Positions 15,331-23,058 are shown, numbered from the stretch's first letter. The stretch: 25,940 nucleotides of DNA from Thalassarchaeum sp002495735 (GCA_937911265.1 CALDRG010000056.1:1-25940), one strand, 5' to 3'. The notes: generated by a model not told the origin, from the letters alone. Translations and numbers: made by a program.

Positions 15331-15906
15331 TCACGGCGATTGTTGGATAAGCTTGAGAATCTTGTACGGGAGCAGAGCTCGATTAACTGGGGTCACCTCG
15401 AGAATTCTACCGTCGTCCCGCCTTCTGATGTCCTGTAGCAGCGGGTGACGACTCTTCTTGTGCAGCGTCAGGAGCGTCGGCATGTCATACTCGAGAGCCG
15501 CTCTAACTATGTCTACAAAACCCTCGCTCTCGACTGAGAACTTGCCGACCTCGTCGACGACGAGTATCTTGCAGTTGCCCACGGCATTCTGGATAGCCGG
15601 CACACCAACCCTGTCAATCTCACTGGGGTCTATGCCGTAGCCTAGGATTCGATTCCGCGAGTCTATTTCCCGGTGGGCCATCACTCCCCTCTCTCCGGTC
15701 TCGATATTGATGCATGCGTATCCGACTCTCTCACCGTTCTCGATAATCGCCTCGGTCCTCATGCCCCCTATCACACTCGAGCCAGACGTAGATCTGCGGG
15801 GATTAGCTTTGTGCTCATCAACGACCATGCTGACGACCTTGTCTAGGACCGCGGACTTCCCGGATCGGGGCAGCCCTGTGATTCCTATTTTCGGATGTAT
15901 GCCCAT
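15331..15906 (-). CDS. THEP1-family nucleoside-triphosphatase
   Basis: 191 residues. GLPRSGKSAVLDKVV is the Walker A loop at residues 10-17, and CKILVVDEVGKFSVES the Walker B with the D-E-[VI]-G-[KP] motif characteristic of THEP1 (Aquifex/human NTPCR) P-loop NTPases. GGMRTEAIIENGERVGY and INIETGERG also fit the family. THEP1 proteins hydrolyse any NTP slowly and some bind RNA or act in nucleotide metabolism; the biological role is unresolved. The minus operon continues with a two-TM protein, gcvH and rnhA. It has an AT-rich 143-nt upstream spacer containing two inverted repeats. Confidence 0.9.
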   Translation of the reverse strand: MGIHPKIGITGLPRSGKSAVLDKVVSMVVDEHKANPRRSTSGSSVIGGMRTEAIIENGERVGYACINIETGERGVMAHREIDSRNRILGYGIDPSEIDRVGVPAIQNAVGNCKILVVDEVGKFSVESEGFVDIVRAALEYDMPTLLTLHKKSRHPLLQDIRRRDDGRILEVTPVNRALLPYKILKLIQQSP

Positions 15907-16049
15907 TTCTTATTCCTCGTAGACCATCGTTTACTCGATGGAACGTTTACCGTACGGCACCTTCGGATAATAGTCTGTTTGGTGTTTAGACTTGATTGAT
16001 ACCGGAATACGGAAAATTAATTCCGGCAATTTAACGTCTATCTTCTACC
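15907..16049 (-). promoter_or_regulatory. AT-rich spacer with two inverted repeats
   Basis: Lies between the methylase-like gene (stop at 16050) and the THEP1 gene start, both minus. CCGGAAT (16002-16008) pairs with ATTCCGG (16020-16026) around an 11-nt loop, which could be a 3' hairpin of the upstream gene. CCATCG (15924-15929) pairs with CGATGG (15936-15941), 18 nt upstream of the THEP1 ATG, a position suited to an operator or leader hairpin. No open frame of convincing quality. Roles are inference. Confidence 0.35.
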
Positions 16050-18047
16050 TTACTGCCTCAAAGCGTAATTCAAGGCTCCCTCGGTGGAGGGCGGTGGCAA
16101 CGGCAGACTCTCGAGTTCGTAGTTGTTCACATTGTTGTTCGCTGCCCACGCTCTCGACCACAAATCTAGTGCCTCCGAGTTGAGCTGAGCGGCCACGAAG
16201 AGCAGCCCCTCGTCGACGCTGCCATGCTCCACAACGAGGCTGTCGAGGACAGCGTTAGGCAGCTGCAGGAAGTTCACTGAGTTGCCCAGCACGCAGTTCG
16301 GCGCGACGACCACCCAGCGCAGACGTCGCTCCTTTCTGGCGTTGACGATGGCCTGGCAGGCCACTCTGGAAATGCCTCGCGGCTTGATGGGGCCCTTCCA
16401 TAGTGCCTGAGAACGTTCGATGGACCCCTCTTCGATTCCGGTGTCGTAGGCAGGGTGATTGATTCTGACTTCACTACCTTCAAGACAAAAGTGAGCACCT
16501 CTGATGAATGGGACGCCTTGCGTATCGGGACCCCAGTTGCTGATATCAGCTGACCAATTGGTCTGGTCAATCTCACCGACCCTGACACGAATCGGCTCGT
16601 CGGTTGGATTGAGCCAGTTACCCTCTTCCCCCAAGCGAGGCTGGTCAGCGAGTTCACCTATCGCCCTGACCACAGCGTTCCTCGTGTAATTATCACGTGG
16701 CATCCTAGGAACGGCCCAAGTCATATCAGTCCAGACAGACCACGGGCCGCGCTCCATTTCGAGGAAAGGGGTCTTACTGTCCAAGCCTGTGCTGGTTGAT
16801 AGATCATGAATTTCGAGCGGGCCGAAACTGGTCATCATTTCGGTGCTGCCACCAATGGTCAGTCCGATAACTAGGATTCCTTGGGACGCGCCCGGGAACA
16901 CTCTCTGTGGCTCTGGGAACGACCACGATGACACCCATTGATTACTCTCCACCATTAGTTTGCGCAGAGCCACACTGCTCTTCTCGCGCAGAAGGGCGTC
17001 AGGAACAATCATGCGGATTCTACCACCTTCTTGGACCAATTTCATGGAACGCTCTAGGAACAATCTGTATAGATTCACGTTGCCGCGCAGTGCTGCGAAC
17101 CTTGGGCTGCCGTCAGACTCGGTCGTACCACGCAGCGACCCCGATAGTTGCTTACGCAACTCACTGCCCTCGGGATGACCTCGAAAACGGTCTTTGATGC
17201 GTAGCCATGGTGGCCTACTGACCAGCAGCCTAGGGGCCTCGGTCCACGGCCAGTCGCCGCGTAGAGAGTCGGCACACCTGATACAACTCTCCAGAATTAA
17301 CTCGGCTTCGCTCCGACCAATTCTAGCCTCGTCACCTTCACCGACGAGATCGACTAGACCTACTCTTGCTAGGGTCAGAAGCAGCCTCTTCCTTGTGCAA
17401 GCCACAGCTATTTCGGAGGAATCCACCATCTGCATGCCATGCAGCAGCCGCAAGGTGTCTGAGCGAATATCGCTCGGTGAGAAACCCTCGCTCCGGAGAA
17501 CGTGAATCCCGATGGCCTGACTGGGCACCACGCCACCTCCTACAGCAGGGTCCGCGAAGGGCAGGGGAATACCCGAACGGGTTCGTTCGCCTGCTTCAAA
17601 CGCCGCATCATCGATCTCGACGCAATCGTTCCTCACAGTCTCGTTGAGGCGCTCAGCATATGCCCTGAACCCTGGAGGCATCGCTGCTAGTGAAAGGGTA
17701 GCCGGGGGACTCTTGCTAATTTTGCTGCGAGTACCCTTCAATTCGTCCGTTAAGACAGCTTGGACAAGCCTGCTGGGGGTGGAATAGGCACCTCTAGGGG
17801 ACCTGCCGTCGTTGACTGCTTCATAGCGTGAGAGAAGGTGCTCGACGACTGCTCCAGGCTCTGAGAGCAGCCCGGCAGGGAGTGTGGGCCAGTGGTTGGG
17901 CATGGTCGCTGCTATCGGCGTTCCATGGGTGACTGCCTCCTCCCACGAATCCAGCCAGCCTGAGAGCTGCTCGCTACGGTCCGAACACACGTGGTCGAGG
18001 CGTGCGTACCATCCCGATGCATCGCTCGCCATGATACTACGGGGCAT
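16050..18047 (-). CDS. Eco57I-type adenine-N6 DNA methylase homologue with altered catalytic motif
   Basis: 666 residues from the ATG at 18047 (GTG 18059 and ATG 18032 also possible). Order of motifs (counted from the GTG at 18059): GAYSTPSRLVQAVL near 90-103 (motif X-like), FADPAVGGGVVPSQAIGI at 169-185 (SAM-binding motif I, DPA-x-G-x-G), MQMVDSSEIAVACTRKRL around 209-225 (motifs II/III), LLVSRPPWLRIKD around 278-290, then FLERSMKLVQEGGRIRMIVP and FPGASQGILVIGL as in Eco57I-type methylases, and a long C-terminal region resembling a target-recognition domain. The catalytic motif IV should be NPPW/Y; here it is SRPPW, so the essential Asn is replaced by Arg. It has no visible nuclease motif. 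It probably still binds SAM and perhaps DNA, but methylation is doubtful. Cotranscribed with the preceding coiled-coil/winged-helix gene, 58 nt away; a short CCCTT/AAGGG hairpin (18059-18073) lies at its ribosome-binding site. Confidence 0.75.
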   Translation of the reverse strand: MPRSIMASDASGWYARLDHVCSDRSEQLSGWLDSWEEAVTHGTPIAATMPNHWPTLPAGLLSEPGAVVEHLLSRYEAVNDGRSPRGAYSTPSRLVQAVLTDELKGTRSKISKSPPATLSLAAMPPGFRAYAERLNETVRNDCVEIDDAAFEAGERTRSGIPLPFADPAVGGGVVPSQAIGIHVLRSEGFSPSDIRSDTLRLLHGMQMVDSSEIAVACTRKRLLLTLARVGLVDLVGEGDEARIGRSEAELILESCIRCADSLRGDWPWTEAPRLLVSRPPWLRIKDRFRGHPEGSELRKQLSGSLRGTTESDGSPRFAALRGNVNLYRLFLERSMKLVQEGGRIRMIVPDALLREKSSVALRKLMVESNQWVSSWSFPEPQRVFPGASQGILVIGLTIGGSTEMMTSFGPLEIHDLSTSTGLDSKTPFLEMERGPWSVWTDMTWAVPRMPRDNYTRNAVVRAIGELADQPRLGEEGNWLNPTDEPIRVRVGEIDQTNWSADISNWGPDTQGVPFIRGAHFCLEGSEVRINHPAYDTGIEEGSIERSQALWKGPIKPRGISRVACQAIVNARKERRLRWVVVAPNCVLGNSVNFLQLPNAVLDSLVVEHGSVDEGLLFVAAQLNSEALDLWSRAWAANNNVNNYELESLPLPPPSTEGALNYALRQ

Positions 18048-18105
18048 GCGACAGGACACCCTTTTTTGAAGGGCACGGTCACTCGTGGGGAGGCCTCAAC
18101 TGCAA

Positions 18106-18714
18106 TCACAAGTCGAGACCAAAGCAGTCCTTCTCCAACTCGGTGACGGCCCTTCTCTGCAGCAGCCAAGCGACTGCCTCATCTACCTCATCAGCACGAA
18201 TGCCGACAGCATCCAACTCGTCTACCAGACTGTCGAAGTGGACATGATTAGACCCCCCTCTCAAAGCCTCCTCGATGGTGCTCAGGACATGTTCAGCCAC
18301 GATTGCCAGCAAGGGATCATCATCAATATCAAGTGAACCGTAATCGACAGCGGCCACGCCCTCATCGTTATCATCGCTCGAGACCGCGTCAGGGACATCC
18401 TTCTCGTACACATCGAAGAGATTCCTTTGGTTCGGGTCGGTCCAAGTTGGACTTTCTGCGACCTCACGCTGGCGACGCAGGCGCTTCACTAGGGTCTCGA
18501 TGCGGTGTAGCCTCTGCTCCAAACGCAGGCGCTCGCGACCCAAATGACCCTCGACTAGTTCGAGTTCGTCCGTGGCGCACTTGTCCAGCCATTCGGATAG
18601 GTCCCAAGACGGGTCCAGTCTGAGCATAGTCTCCCATAGCCTCGCAACCGAGTCAGGCAATGACCTGACATCTATTCGTGGGCTTCCACTTCCATCGTCC
18701 TGCGGACGGTCCAT
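18106..18714 (-). CDS. coiled-coil and winged-helix protein upstream of the methylase homologue
   Basis: 202 residues, not assigned to a known family. N-terminal about 25 residues look disordered, followed by a long charged helix or coiled coil (ELELVEGHLGRERLRLEQRL, HRIETLVKRLRRQREV, residues about 50-90). A low-complexity acidic linker (SSDDNDEG) precedes a C-terminal domain of about 65 residues: VHFDSLVDELDAVGIRADEV then DEAVAWLLQRRAVTELE, which has the helix-helix-helix-wing pattern of winged-helix DNA-binding or protein-binding domains. It is the first gene of the pair. The ATG at 18714 has an AGGTGA Shine-Dalgarno 3 nt upstream; start codon and SD both sit in a perfect inverted repeat, consistent with autoregulation, which is inference. 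Confidence 0.7.
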   Translation of the reverse strand: MDRPQDDGSGSPRIDVRSLPDSVARLWETMLRLDPSWDLSEWLDKCATDELELVEGHLGRERLRLEQRLHRIETLVKRLRRQREVAESPTWTDPNQRNLFDVYEKDVPDAVSSDDNDEGVAAVDYGSLDIDDDPLLAIVAEHVLSTIEEALRGGSNHVHFDSLVDELDAVGIRADEVDEAVAWLLQRRAVTELEKDCFGLDL

Positions 18715-18739
18715 GCTTCACCTGTTCGCATGGACCGTC
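18705..18739 (-). promoter_or_regulatory. perfect 12-bp inverted repeat covering the start codon and RBS
   Basis: GACGGTCCATGC (18705-18716) and GCATGGACCGTC (18728-18739) are perfect reverse complements around an 11-nt spacer. On the minus strand the loop reads GAACAGGTGAA and holds the Shine-Dalgarno, while the ATG of the coiled-coil/winged-helix gene is inside the following arm. It could be an RNA hairpin that controls translation, or a DNA dyad with centre-to-centre spacing of 23 bp for a dimeric repressor. By chance about 0.03 such repeats (12 bp, loop up to 20) are expected in a 26-kb random sequence. Confidence 0.6.
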
Positions 18740-18786
18740 TATCAAGTATCGCTTCAATCAGGAAAGGAGTTGTGTGGGTTGGGTTG

Positions 18787-18816
18787 ATGAATGAAAAGCA
18801 AGTGCCCCGGCCGTGA
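18787..18816 (+). CDS. possible 9-codon leader ORF overlapping the next start
   Basis: ATG AAT GAA AAG CAA GTG CCC CGG CCG TGA encodes MNEKQVPRP and its TGA shares GTGA with the GTG start of the dehydrogenase gene. A strong SD-like GGAAAGGAG is at 18761-18769, 17 nt before this ATG and 43 nt before the GTG, too far to serve the main gene directly. A GTG at 18772 in the same frame is closer. Translational coupling is possible; a chance ORF this short is also quite possible. Confidence 0.25.
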   Translation: MNEKQVPRP

Positions 18817-20003
18817 GCGGGTATTGTCTGACAGTCCTTCCCGGCGACGGCACGGGGCGTGAGGTCACAGCAGAGGCCAGACGCATCATCGAGGTGTTCG
18901 AGGAGCACAGTCCAATGTCCTTCGAGATCACTGAGATTCCTTGCGGTGGACAATACTTCCTAGAAACCGGGGAGGAGTGGCCCGAAGGCTCGTTTGAGCA
19001 CTGCCGTGACAACTCCGATGCAATCCTCCTCGGAGCCATTGGATGGCCCGGGGCCACGATGCCGAATGGCGATATGGCTGGAGGCCAGGTCATCCTCGGG
19101 TTGCGCTCGGGACTAGGCCTCTACGCTAACATCAGGCCGGTCAAACTCTACCACGGAGTCCAGCACAAGGTGCACGGAGAACATACTGACATCTGGGACC
19201 CAGATCTGGTTGATATGGTGCTAATTAGGGAGAACACAGAGGGACTGTATCACAGTCTCCTGCGGCGTTCGGCCCAAGCCGCAGTTGGATCCAAGGATGA
19301 GCCTATCGAACAGCCCGAATTTCCCGGCCTTGAGGGAGAGGTCTCATGGGATCCACGTCCTATATCACGTCATGGCAGCGAACGTGTCATCAGGTTCGCT
19401 TTCGAGCTGGCCAAGCGCAGGGAGAGCCAGTTGCAGGCACCTCAACGAGTCACCTGCGTGGACAAGAGCAACGTCCTACGCGGCTGTAGGCTATTCAGGA
19501 AGATTTTCGACGAGATTGCCGAGGAGTACGGGGATATCGAGACAACGAAGGCCTTCATCGACGCCTTCACGATGTGGTTGGTCCGTGACCCAGAGGACTT
19601 GGACGTAGTCGTCCTACCAAACATGTTCGGGGACATCGCCACCGATCTGGCCTCCGTGCTACAGGGCGGAATGGGCATGGCAGCGAGCGCCAACATAGGC
19701 GACAAACACATGCTATTCGAGCCGGTTCACGGCTCCTCGCCAAAGTACGCTGGACAGGGCAAGGTCAATCCGATTGCAGCAATTTCATCAGTCCAACTAA
19801 TGTTCGACAACCTTGGTGCGCGCCACGACGACCCTGATGCCCTGATGTGCGCCAATATCCTAGATTCTGCCATCTCATCCCATCTCTCAGAAGGTGGCGC
19901 AGTTACCTACGACCTCGGAGGGACAGCCAGTACCAGCGAGGTCGGCCAAGCCATCGCCGAGCGCTGCAGAGAATTGCTGCAGAAGCAATACTCATCTGCC
20001 TGA
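18813..20003 (+). CDS. leuB: isopropylmalate/isocitrate dehydrogenase family protein (3-isopropylmalate dehydrogenase-like)
   Basis: Beta-decarboxylating dehydrogenase, 396 residues. LTVLPGDGTGREV is the N-terminal family motif; LRSGLGLYANIRPVKLY has the substrate-binding arginines, VLIRENTEGLYHS the conserved R-E-N-T-E loop, CVDKSNVLRGCRLFRKIF the catalytic Lys, and VLPNMFGDIATDLASVLQGG the NAD/metal region with the metal-ligand Asp. FEPVHGSSPKYAGQGKVNP is the cofactor loop. The D-K-S-N-V-L pattern is closer to 3-isopropylmalate dehydrogenase (leucine synthesis) than to isocitrate dehydrogenase, though tartrate/malate-type members cannot be ruled out; no other leu genes are in view. GTG start at 18813. 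Its stop directly abuts that of the convergent ligase gene. Confidence 0.8.
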   Translation: MSGYCLTVLPGDGTGREVTAEARRIIEVFEEHSPMSFEITEIPCGGQYFLETGEEWPEGSFEHCRDNSDAILLGAIGWPGATMPNGDMAGGQVILGLRSGLGLYANIRPVKLYHGVQHKVHGEHTDIWDPDLVDMVLIRENTEGLYHSLLRRSAQAAVGSKDEPIEQPEFPGLEGEVSWDPRPISRHGSERVIRFAFELAKRRESQLQAPQRVTCVDKSNVLRGCRLFRKIFDEIAEEYGDIETTKAFIDAFTMWLVRDPEDLDVVVLPNMFGDIATDLASVLQGGMGMAASANIGDKHMLFEPVHGSSPKYAGQGKVNPIAAISSVQLMFDNLGARHDDPDALMCANILDSAISSHLSEGGAVTYDLGGTASTSEVGQAIAERCRELLQKQYSSA

Positions 20004-20789
20004 TTATGCATCAACAGATGCATCTGAGATGATACCGAGCGCTGCGTTAAGAGCAGCTGCATTGTTCCACTGGCTCGGCTCGCAATCTCCTGAAACTACC
20101 TCACCGAGGAGTTCCGAAGAGGCTCTGGATACCTCGTCAACTACGGTCACTGTCGCCATCATCGATGTGCGTGAGAGTGGATTGAGATCGACTACTAGCA
20201 CCTGTTTGCCAGCGGCAACCAAAGCCTCGCATCGATCTCCGTCCTCGAGCGGGACTAGGACGACGTCGGCCTGTCCTATTCCTTCTTGACAGCACTTGGC
20301 GCGAGGACCATCGAGGCCGGGTATGCTGTGTTCGGCTGAGTTACCCAACAGGACGACCGAGCCCACTGCTTCCTGCCAATTCCCCTCCCATCCCCTAGGA
20401 GATGCTTCGGCGGCCACCACGTCGCGCTGCTCCGACAACCTGCCGAGAAGTCCCATCACTCTCTCAGGTGTACGGTAGTACAGGTTGACCTCGATAGGGC
20501 ATCCCACGACAGCAGCGACTCGAATCAGTTCCTCGCCTGCCAGCACCACTGTGTTTCCGTTTACCGAGATGACCGGGCGCTCAGCAGCCAGCAGTCTGGC
20601 CGCGACTTCTCGGATGGCATTCATGGCTGAGTTAGAGGTAGTCTCGCCGAGCAGGTAGTCGAAGGCCTCGCCCCTTCCGTGGGCTATCATCGCCGAGTCT
20701 GCCAGCAAACCCTCGGCGGCTGCATCAACCAAACTCTGACGAGCCAGCAGAGAAGCCCGCCTGGGGTGTCTGTCAGGGATCTCTCCCAT
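20004..20789 (-). CDS. 4-phosphopantoate--beta-alanine ligase (archaeal phosphopantothenate synthetase)
   Basis: Joins 4-phosphopantoate and beta-alanine with ATP to form 4-phosphopantothenate in archaeal CoA synthesis, in place of bacterial PanC/PanK. The signature runs are HPRRASLLARQSLVDAAAEG, MIAHGRGEAFDYLLGE, RPVISVNGNTVVLAGEEL, IEVNLYYRTPERV, ADVVLVPLEDGDRCEAL and VDLNPLSRTSMMATVTVVDE, which match this archaea-restricted family throughout. Length 261 residues, normal. Its ATG starts on the last base of the nadC stop codon (TAATG), so nadC and this gene are translationally coupled. A clear archaeal marker for the window. Confidence 0.94.
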   Translation of the reverse strand: MGEIPDRHPRRASLLARQSLVDAAAEGLLADSAMIAHGRGEAFDYLLGETTSNSAMNAIREVAARLLAAERPVISVNGNTVVLAGEELIRVAAVVGCPIEVNLYYRTPERVMGLLGRLSEQRDVVAAEASPRGWEGNWQEAVGSVVLLGNSAEHSIPGLDGPRAKCCQEGIGQADVVLVPLEDGDRCEALVAAGKQVLVVDLNPLSRTSMMATVTVVDEVSRASSELLGEVVSGDCEPSQWNNAAALNAALGIISDASVDA

Positions 20790-21769
20790 TACTCACCCTC
20801 CTCTATCAACATCGACATATCGAGTGGGGCGACGCCCCTGTTTAGGGCACTCGATGAGACAAGATCAACCCCGCTTTCGATCCAGTCACCTAGGGACTCA
20901 AGGAAGACCCCGCCGGAGCCCTCTAGAATGCAACACTGGCGCAGATCCGCCTTGGAAAGGGCGTGCTGGACCTCACCGGCTCCTGCCGCATCCATATTGT
21001 CAAGAAGAAGCACTAGCTTTTCATCACCACCACGAGTGTTTTGCAAGGAGTCCCATGCCACTGCTGCTGCGACGGACTGCTCGACGCTCTGCACCTCGAC
21101 TACGGTGAAGCCCGCATGTTCGTCCATGTCGATTGATGAGACTACGCGCTGGATGGCACCAAGATCACCCTCGTCACCCTCGGTCATCGCAGTGAGATCA
21201 TTCTCCTTGAGCATCAATGCATCACCGCGGTCAAGTCTGTGAGTCAGCCCACCACCGCTGAAAACCGCCCACTTGTCTAGCACCCCCCACTCAGTCTTGC
21301 GGGTCGCTGCGACTAGAATAGGATGTGCAGCCGCGGCCCACTTGGAAGTGTTTGTGGCTATCCCCGACAGTCTACCGAGTAGATTTAGCAGGACTCTTTC
21401 GAGCCTCAGAATGTCATTCGCCGGTCCGTATAGAACGACCACCGTATCGCCCTCTCTAACCGACCCTCCTTCGTTGGGACCCCACCTAGCTGAGCATTCA
21501 GGGAAGTGCCTTTCCAGTAGTCTGTCGGCGATAGGTCTCCCGCATAGGAATCCCACGGCCTTCGCAGTGATACTCGCCTCGACGAACCGGTCAGGACCCG
21601 TCCCCCCTCCGTGCTCGTCAGCTACCATCGCGTCGACCCACCTATCGATGGAATCTAGGAACAGAGCCGTGGGCTCGCCACCAGACCACAACAGATCGGA
21701 GCGGTCGTGAGGCAGCTTGGCCACGCCACGACGTGCGGCAGCCCCGCCTTGAATTGTCCGAAACGACAT
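20789..21769 (-). CDS. nadC: nicotinate-nucleotide pyrophosphorylase (quinolinate phosphoribosyltransferase) family
   Basis: Condenses quinolinate and PRPP to nicotinate mononucleotide in NAD synthesis. RVLLNLLGRLSGIATNTSKW, VAATRKTEWGVLDKWAV, FSGGGLTHRLDRGDALMLKEN, VVEVQSVEQSV, LLLDNMDAAG and ILEGSGGVFLESLGDWIESG follow the NadC order, with the GGG-x-x-HR PRPP/quinolinate loop intact. Two spots differ from the common form: ATRKT for DTRKT and KEND for KDNH. Length 326 residues from the ATG at 21769 (a TTG at 21793 would overlap the region of the divergent gene). N-terminal 50 residues are longer than usual. Followed by the phosphopantothenate ligase with TAATG overlap. NadA/NadB are not in view; the altered residues leave the exact substrate slightly open. 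Confidence 0.86.
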   Translation of the reverse strand: MSFRTIQGGAAARRGVAKLPHDRSDLLWSGGEPTALFLDSIDRWVDAMVADEHGGGTGPDRFVEASITAKAVGFLCGRPIADRLLERHFPECSARWGPNEGGSVREGDTVVVLYGPANDILRLERVLLNLLGRLSGIATNTSKWAAAAHPILVAATRKTEWGVLDKWAVFSGGGLTHRLDRGDALMLKENDLTAMTEGDEGDLGAIQRVVSSIDMDEHAGFTVVEVQSVEQSVAAAVAWDSLQNTRGGDEKLVLLLDNMDAAGAGEVQHALSKADLRQCCILEGSGGVFLESLGDWIESGVDLVSSSALNRGVAPLDMSMLIEEGE

Positions 21770-21795
21770 TTGACCATCCTCGCTGTGGTTCAAGG

Positions 21796-22824
21796 ATGCG
21801 CAGCATCGTCATCGGAGGAGGAGTCGCAGGTCTAGCGGCGGCCGTGCAGCTCGCTGCCGACGGTTCCACCGTCCTATTGATCGAGTCGAAGGACACCCTC
21901 GGCGGCCGCGTTAGGATGCGCGATTCGGGCAACTGGCTGCTCGACCCCGGACTGCACCTGATGCGGCGCAAAGGGCCATTGAACCAATTGCTCAGGAAGT
22001 TGCGGGCCCCGAGGGTTTTGGGCTCGAGGTGGAACCACAGGGAGATGTTGGCGATTGATGCCGATGCGGGTCAGGCACTGACTGTCCTAGCGACGATGTC
22101 GATGGACGCTGAAGGGGTTAAGGTACCAGAATTCGTGATACCGAGAGGTGGGTGGTCGAGTCTGGTGGGGCGTCTGATTGTGTCTGCCAACCAGCTGGAT
22201 GTGATGTTCGATGTAGGTAGCTCCGTCGAGGAACTTGTTCTCGGACAGGATGGCAGGCTTGCATCGGTACGCGTCTCGGGCAACGATATCGAGTGCGACG
22301 AGGTGGTTCTAGCAATCCCACCTTCTGAGAGTGCTCGTCTACTGGAGAGCGCCGGTCTGGATGCATCGGAGCTGAGGCGCTGCACCGAGCAAAGGTCTGC
22401 CGCGCTGGATGTCGCCTTGGAAGGCAAGCCGATGAGGCCGTACTCAGGGCTGTTCGATGCGAAAAGTGGTATCATCGCGGTCGATGTTACTGCCGAAGAT
22501 AGGATTCCGGAGGGAGCCGACTCAAGCGCCTGTACCATTCTGCATGCAGTCAGTCTGGCAGGAGACGGCTCAGAGGCCCTTCAAGGCATCAAGGAATTCC
22601 TCGATTCACGCTGCTCTGGCTGGAGAAACATGGCCGCAGCACGCCGTTCGACAACCTCAATCATGCTCCACCCCTGCTCTCGCGGCGAACGAGTTGACGG
22701 CTCGGCCTTCATTGGCTCTGGAATCGCTATGGCCGGCTGCCACGTCATCTCGGAGTATCACCTGAGCGACGCCGCAGTTGATACTGGCAGGGGCGCTGCG
22801 AAAGCACTCAAACTCAGTCGTTGA
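21796..22824 (+). CDS. FAD-dependent oxidoreductase (phytoene desaturase/amine oxidase-like)
   Basis: 343 residues. MRSIVIGGGVAGLAAAVQLA is the N-terminal Rossmann G-x-G-x-x-G FAD motif, LLIESKDTLGGRVRMR the following beta-strand Glu and GG-RV/R signature, and the C-terminal GSAFIGSGIAMAGCHVISEY the FAD-closing segment. This layout fits flavin monooxygenase/desaturase-type NAD(P)/FAD proteins such as phytoene desaturase or protoporphyrinogen oxidase, but at 343 residues it is shorter than those, so substrate is not assigned. ATG at 21796 is preferred to the longer frame. It is divergent from nadC by 26 nt and overlaps pcc1 by 11 nt at the 3' ends. Confidence 0.78.
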   Translation: MRSIVIGGGVAGLAAAVQLAADGSTVLLIESKDTLGGRVRMRDSGNWLLDPGLHLMRRKGPLNQLLRKLRAPRVLGSRWNHREMLAIDADAGQALTVLATMSMDAEGVKVPEFVIPRGGWSSLVGRLIVSANQLDVMFDVGSSVEELVLGQDGRLASVRVSGNDIECDEVVLAIPPSESARLLESAGLDASELRRCTEQRSAALDVALEGKPMRPYSGLFDAKSGIIAVDVTAEDRIPEGADSSACTILHAVSLAGDGSEALQGIKEFLDSRCSGWRNMAAARRSTTSIMLHPCSRGERVDGSAFIGSGIAMAGCHVISEYHLSDAAVDTGRGAAKALKLSR

Positions 22825-23053
22825 CATCGAGGCTGGATTCGGCTGCAGCAAGGCAAGCCAGAAGATCATCTACTGTGGAACGCACCGTCTTGAGATGCTT
22901 TCCAATCACACTAATGCGCAACTCCACATCTTCACCGACATTGACAATTTCCGCCTCAAAGGTCCCCGGGTCGTCAGGCGATATGGCAGCCAGCAGGGCC
23001 TCGGCGCGCTCCCTAGGTCCTGCCCAGATAATATCCGCCTCCACACTACTCAT
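22814..23053 (-). CDS. pcc1: KEOPS complex subunit Pcc1
   Basis: 79 residues of the CTAG/Pcc1 family, the dimeric platform subunit of the archaeal/eukaryotic KEOPS complex that makes t6A37 in ANN-decoding tRNAs with Kae1, Bud32 and Cgi121. ADIIWAGPRERAEALLAAIS, FEAEIVNVGEDVELRISVIG and HLKTVRSTVDDLLACLAA reproduce the beta-alpha-beta-beta-alpha Pcc1 pattern with the typical TLR-x-TxDDLL end. The ATG at 23053 starts 5 nt after the methyltransferase stop. Other KEOPS genes are not in the window. The 3' end overlaps the FAD gene. Confidence 0.85.
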   Translation of the reverse strand: MSSVEADIIWAGPRERAEALLAAISPDDPGTFEAEIVNVGEDVELRISVIGKHLKTVRSTVDDLLACLAAAESSLDVND

Positions 23054-23058
23054 ACACT

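Noticed and set aside
16050..18059. Reading the methylase homologue as a pseudogene
   Set aside because: Over 660 codons are intact and the fold motifs other than the catalytic Asn are kept, so it looks maintained rather than broken.
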